Origin: Lachnospiraceae bacterium
GTDB lineage: Bacteria; Bacillota; Clostridia; Lachnospirales; Lachnospiraceae
Length of the DNA: 64,000 bases
Assembly: GCA_910574805.1 (NCBI GenBank)
Contig: CAJTCV010000008.1
Span: forward strand, 153,236 to 217,235
Reading direction: 5' to 3'
Shown here: piece by piece, positions 33,001-41,700 of the stretch
Layout of the letters: each line of letters starts with the position of its first letter
Position numbering within the stretch: the first letter of the stretch is position 1
The notes under the pieces: generated by a model
What the model saw: the letters and a program-made list of their open reading frames with translations, nothing else
Databases searched by the model: none
What the model was told of the DNA's origin: nothing
Made by a program: the position numbers and the translations under genes

Positions 33001-33090
33001 CTTCACGATATGGCGGAAAATCCCTGTCTCGTCTGCTGCAGCGGAAATCATCGTGTGAACATCGCCAGGGAGGTGCGGTATGCTGAATGA
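30031..33090 (+). CDS. Baseplate J-like protein (Afp11 type)
   Basis: 1019 residues from the ATG at 30031, which has GAGGAAG 6 bases upstream; an in-frame ATG at 30007 lacks a site. The N-terminal region (LAASYAPEWHFDREDPDIGS) and FLGLSLLPAKPARTTVLLGL with PGAEVPKGTRFLADTEDGEE are typical of the large eCIS baseplate protein. The region near residue 800 (RGANILKSRKRLISADDYVQ) and the C-terminal ALTVCLLLKD block match the baseplate-J fold (gpJ, gp6 of T4). It forms the wedge ring that triggers contraction. Overlaps the next gene by 11 bases, which implies translational coupling. Confidence 0.85.
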   Translation: MSQNSMKQTSGNEWKILDRTAAGIEERIGELAASYAPEWHFDREDPDIGSVIAKLFAGQMEENIGHCNQVLDRYHREFVNFLGLSLLPAKPARTTVLLGLVQDTIPGAEVPKGTRFLADTEDGEEQIVFETTHSLYVTSASLDYAFLTLREDGSILPVKGRFEEPKIMEEEETPPSGSDEGQFRPFRLFGHSPNLTPIQKNALLFWHPVALNVENNPIRLKITGNVPLLEKIRDGAYRFLYCTEEGLLPVEEVKVQPELETVVLKKEKKNAELQIEGNPLSLLVIEASDPVTGHERVTGIQVSSEGQPLPAQFVSNGSTDFDVDAFDPFGDTLSLFQECYVGHHDYFGKAGAVVRICFEMSFKEHRILNRVQGEDESLKIIKRKPKVIWVDSAADARAEEVSFEYFNGIGWKKLTFMQEVSGLFRGDQGGVREISFVCPEDWQGTEAGAYQGRCIRIRLLKSDNCYMRPCIHHYPHVERLSVSFSYEGRYMEPAYLYSIAGTKRIDLTRKVKEGRAFTAFSRGEYEEDALYLGFQKKLEEGPVSLLFRIKEGIRYEGIRCRFEYSTKKGFCQMKVLDHTGDLSRSGTVLFMPQADMQAVTLEGKTAYWVRITRIAREDERREDTLPVIQDICLNAVQAANVETREEEDYYLEEIRPDLTVLLGVPDILDVELWVNERGQHTKAQMQELLKAYPDDIRAEYDILGNLSSFYVKWQETDQLTEAPSKRCYMLDRMNSLLIFGDGVRTGLPAVQDDVAFKVRIRCCNGERGNVGPGRIRETLGNLMFVDRITNPVKAYGGSSIESMEKALTRGANILKSRKRLISADDYVQEILNFSDVIDKVRLVAGRKIDGSVHDNALTVCLLLKDFEAGSYSFHSVAGMLKKHLLESCELTIVPEDLSVVEPVFARVCVDIWAEVMHMDDGFEVQNLLRETLTDYLNPLGGRHGQGWEIGVLPRRSQILMRLNVLKSKAVIRKLVVTVRYTDRTGTHEMDLHDMAENPCLVCCSGNHRVNIAREVRYAE

Positions 33091-35170
33091 CCGATTCGGG
33101 GAGGAGAAAACTTACGAAGAGCTGCTGTCGGAAGCGCTGATGAAGATTCCGTTCTATTCGGAGGAATGGACAAACCGGAATCCTTCGGACCCGGGAATTA
33201 CCATCCTTGAGAATCTGACTGCGTTTGAAGCGCTGCAGCAGAGACGGATTTGGGAGATTACGCCGGCTGTGGTCAGGAGACTCCTGAAACTGGCAGGCTT
33301 TGAGGCCAGGAAAGGGCGGTGCGCCAGACTGCTTCTGGCGCCCGGAAGCGGGGAGCAAAAGACGCCGCTTCTGCTGCCGGCCAACCAGCAGTTTTGGCTG
33401 GGGGATCTATGTTATGAGACCAACCGGAACATTCGGCTTCCGGCCTGCCGGCTGACCGGCGTCTACCAGGGACAAAAGAATCATATGCACAACGTCTCCT
33501 ATCTTCTGGATCGGGAAGTACGGGTGCCGGCCTGTGTCTTTGGCAAACAGCCGGAAGAAGGCGCAGTGCTCTTGTTTACCATGGACGCGCTCCCCGCTCC
33601 GGGGGAGGAGCTGATCTTCTATATCACCGTGGCGGACCGGCACAACCGGAATCCTTTCGGGGAAAAGGCAGACAGCACTTTTGCCCGGATTCGCTGGGAA
33701 TGTTATACCGCCCAGGGATTTGTAAAGATGCATGTCAGAGACGACACGGGAGGGCTGCTGGTCAGCGGAGAACTCAGGATGCGTCTGCCGGACGCGGAGG
33801 CTCTGCCCTGTGAGGATGCGCCGGGCGGAGCGTATGCCATCCGGGCCGTTCTGGAGAAGGCGGACTATGACGTGCGGCCAAAGCTGGTGCAGATCGACGG
33901 GTTTCTCTTCGAGGTATGGCAGAAAGAAACGTTATCTGCCTGCTATACCTTCAATAAGGTGTCGTCGGCCAGCCTGCCCGGACACCTTCTGGGAGAGGGA
34001 TATGTCACAGTGTTCTGTAAAGAAGAAAAAGGTTCTTCCTATAAAAAATATGAGCCCTGCCGTATCCCCGGGGAAAAAGGAAGATTTTTTGAAGTCCGGG
34101 AAGACGAAGGAGGGCAGGTAACCTGGCTGTTCGACCGGCGGAAGTTCGGTTACGGGCCGGCCAGAGTGAAGAATGCCATCAAGATCGTCGTATATCAGGA
34201 AGCCGTGATGCGCCGGTATACGCTGGGCACGGTTCTGGGATGCGACCATCAGAAGATCCCTCTTCCCGCCGGACACCTGGCGGCGGAATCTTTCTGCATT
34301 ATTGCCGGGAGAAAGGATGACCGCGGAGAGGCGATCTATGATTTCGTCCGGCCGGGGCGTTATGGGGAGAAGGATCTGACTTATGAGCTGTATGAGAACG
34401 ACGGATATCTGATTATAGAAGATGCGGGCGACTATATCGGCGCCAGCCTGTATATGGGAGCCTTTGCTGTCACCAGAGGAGCGGAAGGCAATATTCGGGA
34501 GGGCAATACGCTGACGGCCGCGGGACTTCCTGGCTCCTTATATTTTTACAATCCCAGACCGGGAGCGGGCGGCTGCCATCGGGAGAGCTTGGAGGAAGTG
34601 AAGAAACGGTTCCTTATGGATCTGAAAAAGCCTTTTGCGGCGGTGACGGCGGAAGATTATGAGCGTCTGGTGATGGAAACACCGAAGCTTTGTATCCGAA
34701 AAGTCCGGGCGTACGTAAGCGGAAGCCAGAATCTGGTCCGGATCGCGGTGATGCCGGGGACGGATGAGGCGTTTCCTGATTTGTCGGAGGTCTACCGCCG
34801 GGAGATCTTAAGACAACTGGAAGAGAGAAGACTTCTGACCACCCGGATCGAGATTCTGCCGCCGGTATACACGCCGGTGGATGTGCAGGGTACCATCTAT
34901 GTGAAGCGCCAGTATGAGAACAGTCTGGTATTGATTGAAGAGACCATCCGCAGGAAAGTGGACTATCTTTCTTCGGGCCGGAATTTCGGAGAGGTGTTAA
35001 AGTTTGACGAGGTCTTTCATGAGATTGAATCTCTGGACTGTGTGGAATTTATCTATGAATTGTCTCTGTATCCGCAGAATCCTGGTCTGGCGAGGCTTGT
35101 GGAGGCAGATATTGTGCCGGGGGAAAACTGTCTGTGCTATGCGGGAAATATCCGACTGCAGACAGGCTGA
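33080..35170 (+). CDS. Second baseplate J-like protein (Afp12 type)
   Basis: 696 residues. The start (FYSEEWTNRNPSDPGITILE, NLTAFEALQQRRI) is the conserved head of Afp12-type wedge proteins. The region RFLMDLKKPFAAVTAEDYER, then the IRKVRAYVSGSQNLVRIAVM and PPVYTPVDVQGTIYVKRQYE blocks, match the baseplate-J fold. The head is shared with the start of the preceding protein only in general layout. Starts 11 bases inside the preceding gene, with AGGGAGG just upstream. With gp25-like and tail protein I it would complete the wedge. Confidence 0.85.
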   Translation: MLNDRFGEEKTYEELLSEALMKIPFYSEEWTNRNPSDPGITILENLTAFEALQQRRIWEITPAVVRRLLKLAGFEARKGRCARLLLAPGSGEQKTPLLLPANQQFWLGDLCYETNRNIRLPACRLTGVYQGQKNHMHNVSYLLDREVRVPACVFGKQPEEGAVLLFTMDALPAPGEELIFYITVADRHNRNPFGEKADSTFARIRWECYTAQGFVKMHVRDDTGGLLVSGELRMRLPDAEALPCEDAPGGAYAIRAVLEKADYDVRPKLVQIDGFLFEVWQKETLSACYTFNKVSSASLPGHLLGEGYVTVFCKEEKGSSYKKYEPCRIPGEKGRFFEVREDEGGQVTWLFDRRKFGYGPARVKNAIKIVVYQEAVMRRYTLGTVLGCDHQKIPLPAGHLAAESFCIIAGRKDDRGEAIYDFVRPGRYGEKDLTYELYENDGYLIIEDAGDYIGASLYMGAFAVTRGAEGNIREGNTLTAAGLPGSLYFYNPRPGAGGCHRESLEEVKKRFLMDLKKPFAAVTAEDYERLVMETPKLCIRKVRAYVSGSQNLVRIAVMPGTDEAFPDLSEVYRREILRQLEERRLLTTRIEILPPVYTPVDVQGTIYVKRQYENSLVLIEETIRRKVDYLSSGRNFGEVLKFDEVFHEIESLDCVEFIYELSLYPQNPGLARLVEADIVPGENCLCYAGNIRLQTG

Positions 35171-35194
35171 TCAAAGAAAGGGGGGTGGACCGCC

Positions 35195-36295
35195 ATGGCA
35201 GGCGCATCCTATTCCATAAAAAAGAACCGGATTGAGAGAGGATGGCATCCGGGGTTTGTGCTTGACGGGGACGGAACCCTGCGGCTTGATCCCGGGGAAG
35301 GCGTCCATATGCTGTATCTTCGGGCCGTCGACGGCGGAGAGGAGGGCGCTTCCTGGGGAAGGCTTCGCTTCCGGGTCTCCTGCCCGGAGGATACGGTCTA
35401 TTATCTCTACGCGGCGGCTTTTGACCAGGATTCCTTCTATCGGAGAGAGCAGCCGGTGCGGATCGAGGATTTTCTGTGCGACCGCCGGGAGTCCCACGAG
35501 ATTAAGCGGCAGTTTATGAAGGAAGCGGGTTTTTTAAAATTCACCAATCAGAAGGATGTGCTCTTGTATGAGCTCCAGGGAAGAAACCTTTATCTGGTGC
35601 TGGAAGTCCAGGGAACGGGAGACTTTTCCATGGGGCAGATGCGGGTGGATCAGCAGGGAGATCCTTTTATGAATACTTTTCCGGAGATTTACCGGGAGAG
35701 GGGCAGCTTTTTTCACCGCTATCTGTCGGTATTTTCCAGTATCTACGAGGATTTTCAGGAGGAGATCGATGATCTGCCAAAACTCCTGGACCTTGATACC
35801 TGTCCGGCCTTCCTGCTGCCGGTCTACGCTTCCTGGCTGGGCCTTCGGGTGGGGGAGAATTTTCTGGAGGAGCCGGTTCTTCGGGCTTTGGTGAAAGAGG
35901 CCTTTTCCCTGAACCGGATCAAGGGCACGAAGGCGGCTCTTTTGAGGATTGCCCGAATCGTGCTGGGAGAAGAGGTGGTAGTGCTGGAGCGGAATGTGAT
36001 GAGCGCTCACATCCGGAAGGAGCAGCTTAAGCAGGTGAACCGCCTGTACGGCGGCACGGTTCATGACGTGACGATCCTGGTGGACCAGGCGCTCACCGAG
36101 GTGAAAAAATCGCAGCTTTTGTTTCTTCTGGACCAGTTTCGGCCCATCCGTTCTAGGATCCATGTGGTCTGTCTTAAGAAGACCTGCGTGCTGGATTCCT
36201 ATTGCTACCTGGACTGGAATGCAGGGATTCCCTGGCAGGGAGAGGGGCGTCTGGACCGGGAGATGGAGATGGACGGGGCGGTTTGCCTGCGGTGA
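35195..36295 (+). CDS. Phage tail protein I-like baseplate protein
   Basis: 366 residues. Residues ~165-290 hold the tail-protein-I pattern (PEIYRERGSFFHRYLSVFSS, LLPVYASWLGLRVGENFLEE, LNRIKGTKAALLRIARIVLG). The first ~150 residues are a beta-rich extra domain and the last ~70 are unassigned. It is the last particle gene of the run. It would attach at the baseplate edge where fibres normally bind; no fibre (Afp13-like) gene follows. AAAGGGGGG lies ahead of the start. Confidence 0.78.
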   Translation: MAGASYSIKKNRIERGWHPGFVLDGDGTLRLDPGEGVHMLYLRAVDGGEEGASWGRLRFRVSCPEDTVYYLYAAAFDQDSFYRREQPVRIEDFLCDRRESHEIKRQFMKEAGFLKFTNQKDVLLYELQGRNLYLVLEVQGTGDFSMGQMRVDQQGDPFMNTFPEIYRERGSFFHRYLSVFSSIYEDFQEEIDDLPKLLDLDTCPAFLLPVYASWLGLRVGENFLEEPVLRALVKEAFSLNRIKGTKAALLRIARIVLGEEVVVLERNVMSAHIRKEQLKQVNRLYGGTVHDVTILVDQALTEVKKSQLLFLLDQFRPIRSRIHVVCLKKTCVLDSYCYLDWNAGIPWQGEGRLDREMEMDGAVCLR

Positions 36296-36321
36296 TATTT
36301 TAATGATAAGGAGAGAGGATT

Positions 36322-36621
36322 ATGACGATTGCGGAGACGAGAAGAGAGGGTATGGTGCAGCTTGATGTGGAGGGAAGGGTGGATACGAATACGAGCCCGG
36401 AGCTTCAGAAGAGGATTCTGCAGGCGTTTCAGAAGGGGAGTACGGTGATTTTGAATCTGGAGGCGGTGGATTATATCAGCAGTTCGGGGCTTAGGGCCTT
36501 GTTGATCGGGCAGAAGACGGCCAGCTCCAAGGGGGGCTCCATGAAGCTGATGCATGTGCGGGATTCGGTGAGGAAGGTGTTCGATATGACCGGATTTTCC
36601 CAGATGCTGACCATCGAATGA
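36322..36621 (+). CDS. STAS-domain anti-sigma-factor antagonist (SpoIIAA/RsbV-like)
   Basis: 99 residues, a complete single STAS domain: QLDVEGRVDTNTSPELQKRI then VILNLEAVDYISSSGLRALL. The SSSGLR loop holds the serine that a RsbW/SpoIIAB-type kinase phosphorylates. In partner switching the unphosphorylated form captures the kinase/anti-sigma protein. A matching kinase (37435-37905) and a PP2C phosphatase (60847-62547) are in the window, but no sigma factor is. It may instead control an effector protein by direct binding. AAGGAGAG lies ahead of the start. Confidence 0.92.
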   Translation: MTIAETRREGMVQLDVEGRVDTNTSPELQKRILQAFQKGSTVILNLEAVDYISSSGLRALLIGQKTASSKGGSMKLMHVRDSVRKVFDMTGFSQMLTIE

Positions 36622-36625
36622 CGGC

Positions 36626-37294
36626 ATGATTCAGTTTGTGCATGTGACGAAGCAATACGAAGGCGAACCGGAACCGGTTCTTCGGGATTTTTGCGCTGTG
36701 ATTGAGGACGGGGAATTTGTGCTTCTGACCGGGGAGAGCGGGATCGGGAAAAGTACCTGTATCCGGCTGCTGCTTCGGGAGATTCCGGTTACCTCCGGAG
36801 AGATCTTTGTGCTGGATCAGGAGCTTGGCGTGCTCTCGGATAAGCAGCTTCCATTCTATCGAAGGAAGTTGGGAGTGGTATTTCAGGATACTTATCTGGT
36901 CCCGGAACAGACGGTTTACCAGAATGTGGAGCTTGCCAGGCTGATCGTGGGAGGAACGAAAAAGGAAAACCGGACGGTCATCACTTCTTTGTTTGTTTTG
37001 CTTGGGATCACTCATCTTCACAATCGGTATCCCAGGGAACTTTCAGGAGGGGAGCGGCAGAAGGTCTGTCTGGCCAGGGCGCTGGTGAATTATCCGTCCA
37101 TTCTTCTGGCGGACGAACCCACGGGCAATCTGTCTCCGGGGGAGTCCCGGGAGCTTCTGAAGCTTTTTGAGATGGTGCACCGGCAGGGGATCACGGTGAT
37201 CGTGGCGACCCACGACAAAGAAAATGCCCAGGGACTTGCGTATCGGGAGATTGCACTGGGGGAGAACACCCACATGGACGCCCATCCGGGCTGA
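36626..37294 (+). CDS. FtsE-like ABC ATPase without a permease partner
   Basis: 222 residues. Walker A GESGIGKST, Q-loop VVFQDTYLV, signature LSGGERQ, Walker B ILLADEPTGN and H-loop ATHDKENAQ are all present, so it should hydrolyse ATP. Closest in layout to FtsE/LolD-type ATPases that normally work with FtsX-like permeases. No permease lies on either side. It starts 4 bases after the STAS gene, in the same small operon. Possible uses are energising a membrane component of this cluster (for example the 7340-9772 protein) or sharing the housekeeping FtsX. The link is inference. Confidence 0.85.
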   Translation: MIQFVHVTKQYEGEPEPVLRDFCAVIEDGEFVLLTGESGIGKSTCIRLLLREIPVTSGEIFVLDQELGVLSDKQLPFYRRKLGVVFQDTYLVPEQTVYQNVELARLIVGGTKKENRTVITSLFVLLGITHLHNRYPRELSGGERQKVCLARALVNYPSILLADEPTGNLSPGESRELLKLFEMVHRQGITVIVATHDKENAQGLAYREIALGENTHMDAHPG

Positions 37295-37328
37295 GACAGA
37301 ATAGCGATAGAAAAATGGCGATAAGTCA

Positions 37329-37422
37329 GCATCAGAACGGACAGTGCCCGGATGGATAAACAGGAGTGGGGTGAGTGCAAATGCATCTGGATGCTGAAAA
37401 AAGGAGATGCGAGACTACTATA
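37329..37422 (+). repeat. Palindromic intergenic element, diverged copy I
   Basis: GCATC (37329-37333) and GATGC (37406-37410), then GAGACTACTATA in place of GGAACT..AAT. The interior differs from the other copies. It lies just before the ribosome binding site of the kinase gene, as is usual for this family. Together with links it accounts for the 140-base gap. Confidence 0.5.
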
Positions 37423-37434
37423 TAGGAGAAGGAT

Positions 37435-37905
37435 ATGAACAAGATGCAGGATATCACACTGCAGGCCAGTGATGATACATTATATACCGTGCTGGACGCC
37501 ATTGAGGCGCATCTTTGTAAAAACGGATGCCCCGATTCCGTCAAGACGGAGGTACTGATCTCGGTGGAGGAGATCTATGTGAATATTGCTCATTATGCCT
37601 ACGGGGGGAAGGCGGGAGAGGCCACCGTGCAGATGGAGGTCACGCAGAATCCGCGGATCTGCCGGGTCGTGTTCAGGGACCGGGGCGTTCCCTACAACCC
37701 GCTGGAAAAAGAAGACCCCGACGTCTCGCTTTCGGCGGAAGAGCGGGAGATCGGGGGACTGGGAATCTATATGGTCAAACAGTGTATGGACAAAATAGAA
37801 TACCGATACGAAGACGGATACAACATCCTGGTTATCGAGAAGCATCTTCCCCTTCCGGAGGAATCTCCTGAAACTGAAGATACTGATTCGACACATAGCC
37901 CGTGA
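37435..37905 (+). CDS. RsbW/SpoIIAB-like serine kinase (HATPase)
   Basis: 156 residues. The N box VEEIYVNIAHYAY, G1 box FRDRGVPYNPLE and G2 loop GGLGIYMVKQCMD are intact, so ATP binding is expected. It is a cytoplasmic single-domain kinase of the anti-sigma family and likely phosphorylates the STAS protein encoded ~800 bases upstream. AGGAGAAGG lies ahead of the ATG. The last ~74 bases overlap the convergent SH3 gene on the other strand; the overlapped C-terminal ~24 residues (EESPETEDTDSTHSP) look like an unstructured tail. Confidence 0.92.
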   Translation: MNKMQDITLQASDDTLYTVLDAIEAHLCKNGCPDSVKTEVLISVEEIYVNIAHYAYGGKAGEATVQMEVTQNPRICRVVFRDRGVPYNPLEKEDPDVSLSAEEREIGGLGIYMVKQCMDKIEYRYEDGYNILVIEKHLPLPEESPETEDTDSTHSP

Positions 37906-38323
37906 TTTCGGAGGTTCTGATCAGACTCCAGGCGTCTCCCCGTTCCAGGACGTCGCCGGTAGCGCCGGGAGACAGACGGAAGATGATCTCGGCGTCCATG
38001 CCGGGCTGCACGCGGACGTGGAGCGCGCTTTTGGTATTCAGGGTCACAAAGGTATAAGATACCGGCGCCGGGTCGGCGGCAGGTTCCGTTGTTTCCTCCT
38101 CTGAGGGAGCGTCCGGTATCACGGAATCTTCCGAAGCGTCAGCAGAGTCTTCCGCTTCTTTGGCGGAAGCAGATACCGGGAAGACAGACCCGGAGGCCAG
38201 AGGGTTCTTCGCCAGGGAAGAGCCGTACAATAACAAAGCAGAACAGATCAGGCAGCCGGCCAGAATATAGAAACCTGCGATGACATAGCCGGGGAATCTT
38301 TTTTCTTTTTCATATTTTCTCAT
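37832..38323 (-). CDS. Membrane-anchored SH3-domain protein
   Basis: 163 residues, the only gene on the minus strand. A basic N-terminus (MRKYEKEKRF) and one membrane helix (YVIAGFYILAGCLICSALLL, ~13-33) precede an acidic disordered linker (~55-90) and a bacterial SH3 domain (~95-155; ALHVRVQPGMDAEIIFRLSP). Such proteins usually bind the cell wall. GAGGAG lies 9-14 bases before its ATG, and a good promoter lies upstream (38384-38412). It converges on and overlaps the kinase gene by 74 bases, so the two transcripts are antisense at their 3' ends. It may anchor or sense the envelope near the machine; that link is by position only. Confidence 0.85.
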   Translation of the reverse strand: MRKYEKEKRFPGYVIAGFYILAGCLICSALLLYGSSLAKNPLASGSVFPVSASAKEAEDSADASEDSVIPDAPSEEETTEPAADPAPVSYTFVTLNTKSALHVRVQPGMDAEIIFRLSPGATGDVLERGDAWSLIRTSEITGYVSNQYLQFQEIPPEGEDASR

Positions 38324-38383
38324 GGTAGGTGTCTCCTCGTTTTGTCAGGTTCAGTCACGATAGGATTATGAATGACTGTATTT

Positions 38384-38412
38384 ATCATAGCACGATTTCA
38401 GAAGAAAGACAA
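38384..38412 (-). promoter_or_regulatory. Sigma-A-like promoter for the SH3 gene
   Basis: On the minus strand TTGTCT (38412-38407), 17 bases, TATGAT (38389-38384). It gives a leader of about 55 bases. No comparably good promoter was found on the plus strand for the payload genes starting at 38430. Confidence 0.6.
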
Positions 38413-38429
38413 CGAAAAAAGGAGAGGGA

Positions 38430-38663
38430 ATGCGGGTAACGGACAAATTGATTCAGGATGCGAAGAAAAGAGAAAAAAGGAAAAAAATACAGGGGGATGA
38501 GGAGGAGGAGACCCTCACTTATTTTCCAAGAACGCGTCAGAGGGCGGTGAATCAGGAGCCGGGAGCGTTCGGCTCGGCGATGGGAGAGGGGATCAATACC
38601 CGGAAAAGTGTGTTTGACGATACGGCAGTCTTTGAGACGGGCACCGGACGAAAGATGAGATAA
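38430..38663 (+). CDS. Small basic protein ahead of the calpain-like payload
   Basis: 77 residues, hydrophilic, rich in Lys/Arg at the N-terminus (LIQDAKKREKRKKIQGDEEE) and ending ETGTGRKMR. No known family. Excellent AAGGAGAGG site 5 bases upstream. It sits 52 bases ahead of the large protease-bearing protein. The ending faintly resembles the IGAGKRKMR stretch near the start of that protein, but this may be chance. It could be a cargo chaperone, an immunity factor or a tiny cargo. Confidence 0.6.
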   Translation: MRVTDKLIQDAKKREKRKKIQGDEEEETLTYFPRTRQRAVNQEPGAFGSAMGEGINTRKSVFDDTAVFETGTGRKMR

Positions 38664-38715
38664 GGCTTCGGGAATTCGCGCCATGGTCTGGCGATTTTAA
38701 ATGGGAGGAATGAAT

Positions 38716-41700
38716 ATGCCACGGGAAAAAAAGACATTGCACAAACAGTCCGCAGAGCTTAAGCATCCGATGAATATCAATCGGAATCAGGACTTGAATC
38801 AGAATGCGAATCCGGCTCCGCTTCCCAGGGCGGAGACGGAGGAGGAGAGGACTGCCCGGCTTCAGGCAGAGGCCAGGCTTCAGGCCAGGGAACACCGGGA
38901 GAACCGTATCCGGGCCGTCCGTGAGAACTGCCGGATCATCATGCCGGAGGTGGCCTTTACCCGGCGGAGCGTGAGCGTCCAGGGAGAAGCCTATGCCGAA
39001 AGGTCCAATGAGAGCATCGGCGCGGGGAAGAGAAAGATGCGCCGGGGCTGGAAGCGGTCCGCTCTGTATCAGAAGGAGGCCAACGCCAGACTGGTGGAAA
39101 ACGGCGTGGAAGCCTTTGAGGCGGGCCAAGCGGAGCTGCTCAGGGCTCATCCGCTGCTGGCGTCGGGATATTCGGAAGAGGAGGCGCAGAGAACCGCGCT
39201 CTTTCTGACCGGGGAGCAGGAGAAGGACGAGGAACTGATGCAGCAGGTATTCGCACAGAGGCAGGAGGCTGCGGCGCGGATCTGTGTGGACCGCTTTATG
39301 GAAATAAAACTGAATTTTGACCTGCGGTCCGACCGGTCTTTCGGGGAAGCCTCTTCGGAACTGGAAGGGGTCGCCCGGAAGACCCGGGAGATGAAGCGCC
39401 TGCTGGAGAGATTCCCGCGGCTGCGGGAGAATCTGACCGAGGATCGGAAGGTGGATCTGGATACGAAGCTTGAGGTGGCGGAGGATCTGTCCAACTATTA
39501 TGAGATACGCAAAAAAATCGTTACCAACGCCCGCTACCGCAGCCATTATAATTCGGAGATCTCCTACCGCTATCATGAGAGCGACACCCTGGAGGCCAAA
39601 AACCTCACCATGCTTCTGTGGCAGGCGGAGCAGTTAAAAATCAGCCGGGGTCTCTCTCCTTCCGCGGAATTTGCAGAGCGTTTCCAAGCGTATCGGGAGA
39701 CGACCCAGGATCAAAACGAAGCGGAGGAAACCCGCGCCGCCAGGGCGAGGCTGCGGGCGGAGGACGCCGAACTCAGCAAAAACGATGCCCGGATCGAAGA
39801 TTCCAGGCATGCGAATTATTTTCGGGAGCTTGCCCAGGAGGAGAACCATCCGATCATACAGCGTCTGGTCCATGAGGGCCGCTATCAGGTGACCTGGCTG
39901 GACGGCGCGATGTCGGAATCTTTTGTGAGGAATCTGGCCGTTCTGCCCCGGTGGAAGGCAGTGCAGCATACCGGTCCGGAGACGGTCCGGAGTATGGTGG
40001 AGAATCTGGCGATGAAACCCCAAAATATGGAGGATCAGGAAGAACTGGAAAGATGCCGGGACGCGAACCTAGAAGGGATGAGACAGTTCAAGGCTCTTTT
40101 GAAAAAGCAGATGAATTATCTGGCGAGAAAATACGGGAACGGCCTGCCCCTGATCTCTCCGGAGGAGCTTGCGCAGCACAGCCACGAGTTTGTCAACGAT
40201 TTCACCAACATGCAGGGACTGGGCGCGTTTGTCGATTATCTGAAAAAGCTTCCGGGTATGTTCAATCCAGAGGATGAGAGCGATCTTCAGATGGAATGGC
40301 TGCTGAACTACTACGACCGCTGCGTGATGGTAGAAGCCGGAGAGCGGAGAGGCTTTCTGGCCGAAAGTACAGGCAGCGCCACTTATTCCGACTACAAGAG
40401 AAGAGTGGCGGTGGGGAACGTGGGCGATAGACGGAGTGCGGAAGCGGCGGCCCGGTTAAGCGGTACCATGCACCTTGACATTCGGTGGGATACGGTATTT
40501 GATGAGAGCGATCTGAGGGCGGAAGAGATTCCGGCAGCGATTAAGCAGGAGAATATGGCAGAGAAGATCGGGCAGATGTCGGCGGAGGATCAGGGAGCGA
40601 GGATGTGGAGCCGTCTGTTCCCGGAGACCCGTCAGATGACCCGTCAGGAGGCCGCCACATACTTTGTGGAAAAAGCGGCGAAGGAAAAGCTCGACAGCAT
40701 GAGCAGGGAGGAATTGTCCAGAAAGGCGTGTCTAAGCGACGGCTGGAGCGAACAGGAATTTGCGGAAGCCTGGCAGTACTTAAAAAGCGCCCCGCTCAGA
40801 AGGAAAAGAGCGCTGGAAAAGTGGAGGACGGACCATCCGGGACGGCCTGATCCCGTGGTCGCTCTGGCCGGCAACGAGAGGCGGGAGCAGGACGCCCTCA
40901 GAAAATACGAAGCGGCCGTCCGCGTGAATATGGCGGAGGAGCTTCGGAACCGGATCATCGGCCTGCCCGCAGAACTGAGAGAGCAGGATGCGGAACTGAT
41001 AGAGTTCCTTGAGGCTATGGACGAGGATCTGATGCAGGCGCAGCAGACGTATCAGGAACGGCTGGAGCAGATGAATCCGCGGGTGCAGGCACAGGCAGAG
41101 ACGCAGCAGCAGCTGCAGCAGCGGCGTGCGGCGCGGCTCACAAGAGAGGACGCCATTTCTTCCTACTCGGATGAACGCAGCAGGCGTTCCAGAAGGCAGC
41201 TTGAGTCCCTGAGTCAGTGGATGCGGAGATATCTTCTTAACGGACCGGCGGACGCGGTGGATGCGTATGTGGAGGGGACGCGCTATGCCGTAGGCTATAC
41301 GGAGGAGCGCGAACGGCTGAAAAAAGCCATAAATGCGGTGGACGAAGCGCTTAGGACAAGGGACAATGTGGCCCTCAGACATACAAAGGCTTATTTCGAG
41401 CGGATGACCAACGGCAATCTGACCATTCCCGAGGACGCTCAGCGCCTGAACTTTGCCGGGGAAAAGCCAAAGGAGGCCGGACGCGTCCGCGGCGGCGCGC
41501 ATCGAACCGAAGTGCTGAGAGCCTTTACGCACTGGAGTTCCCAGGAAGATACGCCGCTTTTTTCCCACGAGCCCACGGTCAACGACTTAAAGCAGCGTTT
41601 TGTCTCCAACTGCTATATGGTGGCGGCTACGGCAGGGCTGGTGGACCTGAATCCTTATCTGCTGAAATCCTGCCTTAAGGACAACGGGGACGGTACCGTG

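Noticed and set aside
4677..36295. Prophage or phage tail remnant
   Set aside because: No capsid, portal, terminase, holin, lysin or integrase gene is seen; DUF4255, PAAR-like, AAA+ ATPases and payload genes point to an eCIS.
38342..38370. Plus-strand promoter TTGTCA-17-ATTATG for the payload genes
   Set aside because: The -10 match is too poor to support; no convincing plus-strand promoter found in this gap.
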